Source: Aquabacterium sp. NJ1
Lineage (GTDB): Bacteria; Pseudomonadota; Gammaproteobacteria; Burkholderiales; Burkholderiaceae_C
Direction: 5' to 3'
NCBI RefSeq assembly: GCF_000768065.1
Contig: NZ_JRKM01000001.1
Coordinates: 2,604,001-2,668,000 of the forward strand
DNA length: 64,000 nt
Under the pieces are notes generated by a model. The model worked only from the letters and a program-made list of their open reading frames with translations. It was not told where the DNA came from and searched no databases. Position numbers and translations under genes: made by a program. How positions within the stretch are numbered: the first letter of the stretch is position 1; each line of letters begins with the position of its first letter. Positions 62,341 through 64,000 of this stretch are shown here, one piece after another.

Positions 62341-63276
62341 ATGCAAGAGCAGCAGCATCCCGGTGCCCCAGGTGACCGGCTTCAGTTGATGGAGACCTTC
62401 GTGCGCATCGTCGAGGCGGGCAGCCTGTCTGCCGCGGCGGCGCAACTGCACACCACCCAGCCCACGGTCAGCCGCCGTTTGCTGGCGCTGGAGCGTTCAC
62501 TGGGCGTGCGGCTCCTGCAGCGCTCGACCCACGTCATGCGGCTCACGGATGACGGGGCGCGCTGTTTCGAGCGGGCCAAGGAGCTGCTGGCCAGCTGGGC
62601 GGCCTTCGAGGCCGACGCGCGTGGCGCGCTGGAAGAGCCCGAGGGCATGCTGCGCGTGGTGGTGCCGCATGCCTTCGGGCAGGAAAAATTCGTGCTGCCG
62701 ATGGCGGATTTCCTGCGCGCGCACCCGCGGGTGTCGATCGAATGGCGGCTGCAGGACGATGTGCGTGACCTCATCGCCGCCGGGGTGGACTGCGCCATCG
62801 TGGTGGGGGAGCCGGCCGACCCCGCGGTCGTGGCCATCAAGTTGTCCGAGGTGCCTCGCATCGTGGTGGCCGCGCCTTCCCTGCTGCGTGAGCACCCGGT
62901 ATCCGATGATGGCGAGGACCAGCTGGCCTCGCTGCCCTGGCTGGCCCTGAAGACCTACTACCGCAATGAGGTGCTGCTCAAGCACATCGAGCGTGGCGAG
63001 CAGCGGCGCATCGCGATCCGCCCGCGTGTCAGCACGGACAGCCTGTATGCCTTGCGCAGTGCCGCCTTGCAGGGCCTGGGTGCCTGCGTGGGCTCCACCT
63101 GGTTGTTGGCCGATGACATCCAGCAAGGGCGCCTGGTGCGCCTGGCGCCCCAGTGGTGTGCCTCGCCGTTACCGGTCTACATCACCTACCCGTACGCCCG
63201 CTTTTATCCATCGCGCCTGCTGCGCTTCGTGGCCAAGATGCGTGAGGTGGTGCCCGGTGCCATCAGCGCGCCTTGA
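62341..63276 (+). CDS. LysR-family transcriptional regulator
   Basis: The 311-residue protein has the N-terminal winged HTH (FVRIVEAGSLSAAAAQLHTT then QPTVSRRLLALE) and a C-terminal ligand-binding domain (LRVVVPHAFGQEKFV; IVVGEPADP). ATG at 62341 was chosen over an upstream GTG-like start because the HTH follows at the usual distance. It is divergent from the MFS gene, 97 bp away, so it is likely its regulator. Confidence 0.88.
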   Translation: MQEQQHPGAPGDRLQLMETFVRIVEAGSLSAAAAQLHTTQPTVSRRLLALERSLGVRLLQRSTHVMRLTDDGARCFERAKELLASWAAFEADARGALEEPEGMLRVVVPHAFGQEKFVLPMADFLRAHPRVSIEWRLQDDVRDLIAAGVDCAIVVGEPADPAVVAIKLSEVPRIVVAAPSLLREHPVSDDGEDQLASLPWLALKTYYRNEVLLKHIERGEQRRIAIRPRVSTDSLYALRSAALQGLGACVGSTWLLADDIQQGRLVRLAPQWCASPLPVYITYPYARFYPSRLLRFVAKMREVVPGAISAP

Positions 63277-63304
63277 GTGGCGTCGAGCGGCATCGCATGG
63301 TGCT

Positions 63305-64000
63305 TCACAAGGCGTGCGTCACCAATCTGAAGTCCGGGTCATCCGGGTAGGCCTTGACGGTGAAGCCCAGGCTGCGCATCAGCCGCAGCATGCCGTCGTT
63401 GTTGGTCAGCACCAGGCCGACGATCTCGCTCAGGCCCCGTTCGCGGGCCACGTCCATGATGCTTTCCATCAGACGCGAACCCAGGCCCTTGCCGCTGAAA
63501 TCGTCGGCCACCACCAGCGAGAACTCGCAGCTGCTCTGGTCCGGGTTGGTGATGTAGCGAGAGACACCGATGATGCGTTCGCGCTCGACGATCTCGCCAT
63601 TTTCCTGGGCCTGGCGTTCCTTGTAGACGGCCACCAGCGCCATCTCGCGGTCGTAGTCGATCAGGGTCAGCTTGGCCAGCATGGTGGGCGGCAGCGCCGT
63701 CATGCTGGACACAAAGCGGAAGTAGCGGCTTTCGGGCGACAGGCTTTGCACCAGTTCCTGCAGCATCTGCGCATCGTCGGTGTGGATGGGGCGCACGGTG
63801 TACTCGCCGCCACCGCGCAGGGGCCAGACCAGCTCGAAGCGCGCCGGGTAAGGCAGGATGGGCAGGTGGCTGTAGGCACCGGCACGCCCGCCAATCACAT
63901 GCGGGCCGCTGTCGATGACGATGCGCGCGTCCACCGACACGGCGCCGTCTTCGTCGATGATGATGGGGTTGATGTCCATCTCGCGCAGCTGGGGCAGCTC
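63305..64000 (-). CDS. Acyl-CoA synthetase/GNAT fusion, C-terminal part (Pat-type protein lysine acetyltransferase)
   Basis: The visible 231 residues start within the ATP-grasp end of the ADP-forming acyl-CoA synthetase-like part (ELPQLREMDINPIIIDEDGA) and end with a GNAT domain (VRPIHTDDAQMLQELVQSL, FSGKGLGSRLMESIMDVA with the acetyl-CoA loop). The gene runs off the right edge. Family members acetylate and inactivate acetyl-CoA synthetase. The 3' end is at a true stop. Confidence 0.88.
   Translation of the reverse strand, partial: ELPQLREMDINPIIIDEDGAVSVDARIVIDSGPHVIGGRAGAYSHLPILPYPARFELVWPLRGGGEYTVRPIHTDDAQMLQELVQSLSPESRYFRFVSSMTALPPTMLAKLTLIDYDREMALVAVYKERQAQENGEIVERERIIGVSRYITNPDQSSCEFSLVVADDFSGKGLGSRLMESIMDVARERGLSEIVGLVLTNNDGMLRLMRSLGFTVKAYPDDPDFRLVTHAL

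Noticed and set aside
1-64000. CRISPR arrays, rRNA or tRNA genes
   Set aside because: No regular spaced repeats of CRISPR type and no rRNA or tRNA signature were seen; the CTGAAG tract has irregular short spacing and no spacer-repeat structure.

Overview
The window is GC-rich and reads as a betaproteobacterial chromosome, most likely order Burkholderiales. The evidence is two secreted PEP-CTERM-type proteins, LldD, a Pat-type GNAT/acyl-CoA synthetase and the general protein style. Genus cannot be fixed from sequence reading alone.

Chromosomal backbone, left (1-10758): a membrane-anchored Mrr-like nuclease, a scarred intergenic region (fossil gene end, fossil IS piece, CTGAAG repeats), a class II Fic protein, a secreted protein of unknown function, LldD, a ParD-like/methionine aminopeptidase pair with a perfect palindromic operator candidate, a Sir2 deacylase, two tandem PEP-CTERM paralogues, an SPFH protein, and the C-terminal part of a PLP aminotransferase. 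Backbone, right (56071-64000): the N-terminal part of the same aminotransferase, two hybrid histidine kinases, an MFS transporter with a divergent LysR regulator, and the 3' part of a GNAT-fused acyl-CoA synthetase that runs off the window.

The two aminotransferase pieces rejoin in frame (Y-F-G-M / T-G-W-R). Everything between them, about 45.3 kb (10759-56070), is therefore an inserted island. Its ends carry a 12-bp imperfect inverted repeat (TATTRGCRGGTT). Its right end carries three tyrosine recombinase genes plus a small coiled-coil gene, like the tnpA-tnpB-tnpC module of Tn554-type elements but with an extra large recombinase.

Island cargo, left to right: (a) 11-21 kb, small putative defence or effector genes: XRE regulator, nitrilase plus cysteine-peptidase-like pair, an RNase H-like/NYN neighbourhood, a PD-(D/E)XK nuclease fused to a nucleoside phosphorylase domain, a second nuclease pair and a HEAT-like protein. 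(b) 21-35 kb, a large NAD/ADP-ribose module. It contains NrtR, a nicotinamidase-like hydrolase, PncB, NadE, NadM-Nudix and an EF-G paralogue. A leftward operon follows (SPFH, NAD-kinase-like, KptA, ADP-ribosylation/crystallin J1-like, DUF4291), and a rightward operon (macrodomain, NADAR, ADP-ribosylglycohydrolase). The two main promoters share the 9-mer TAGTTGCAC, suggesting one NrtR regulon that rebuilds NAD(P) and removes ADP-ribose marks. (c) 35.4-46.6 kb, a defence cassette bounded by two 42-bp direct repeats (39/42 identical): type I restriction-modification HsdRMS, a DUF4268 nuclease-like protein, and a Hachiman HamAB system. (d) 46.6-50.4 kb, unknown genes and a complete IS3-family insertion with a 4-bp target duplication. 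(e) 50.4-56.0 kb, the recombinase module.

Best candidate for an under-described system: the NAD/ADP-ribose module with its embedded EF-G and RNA 2'-phosphotransferase, which combines NAD rebuilding with ADP-ribose and RNA repair under one apparent regulator.
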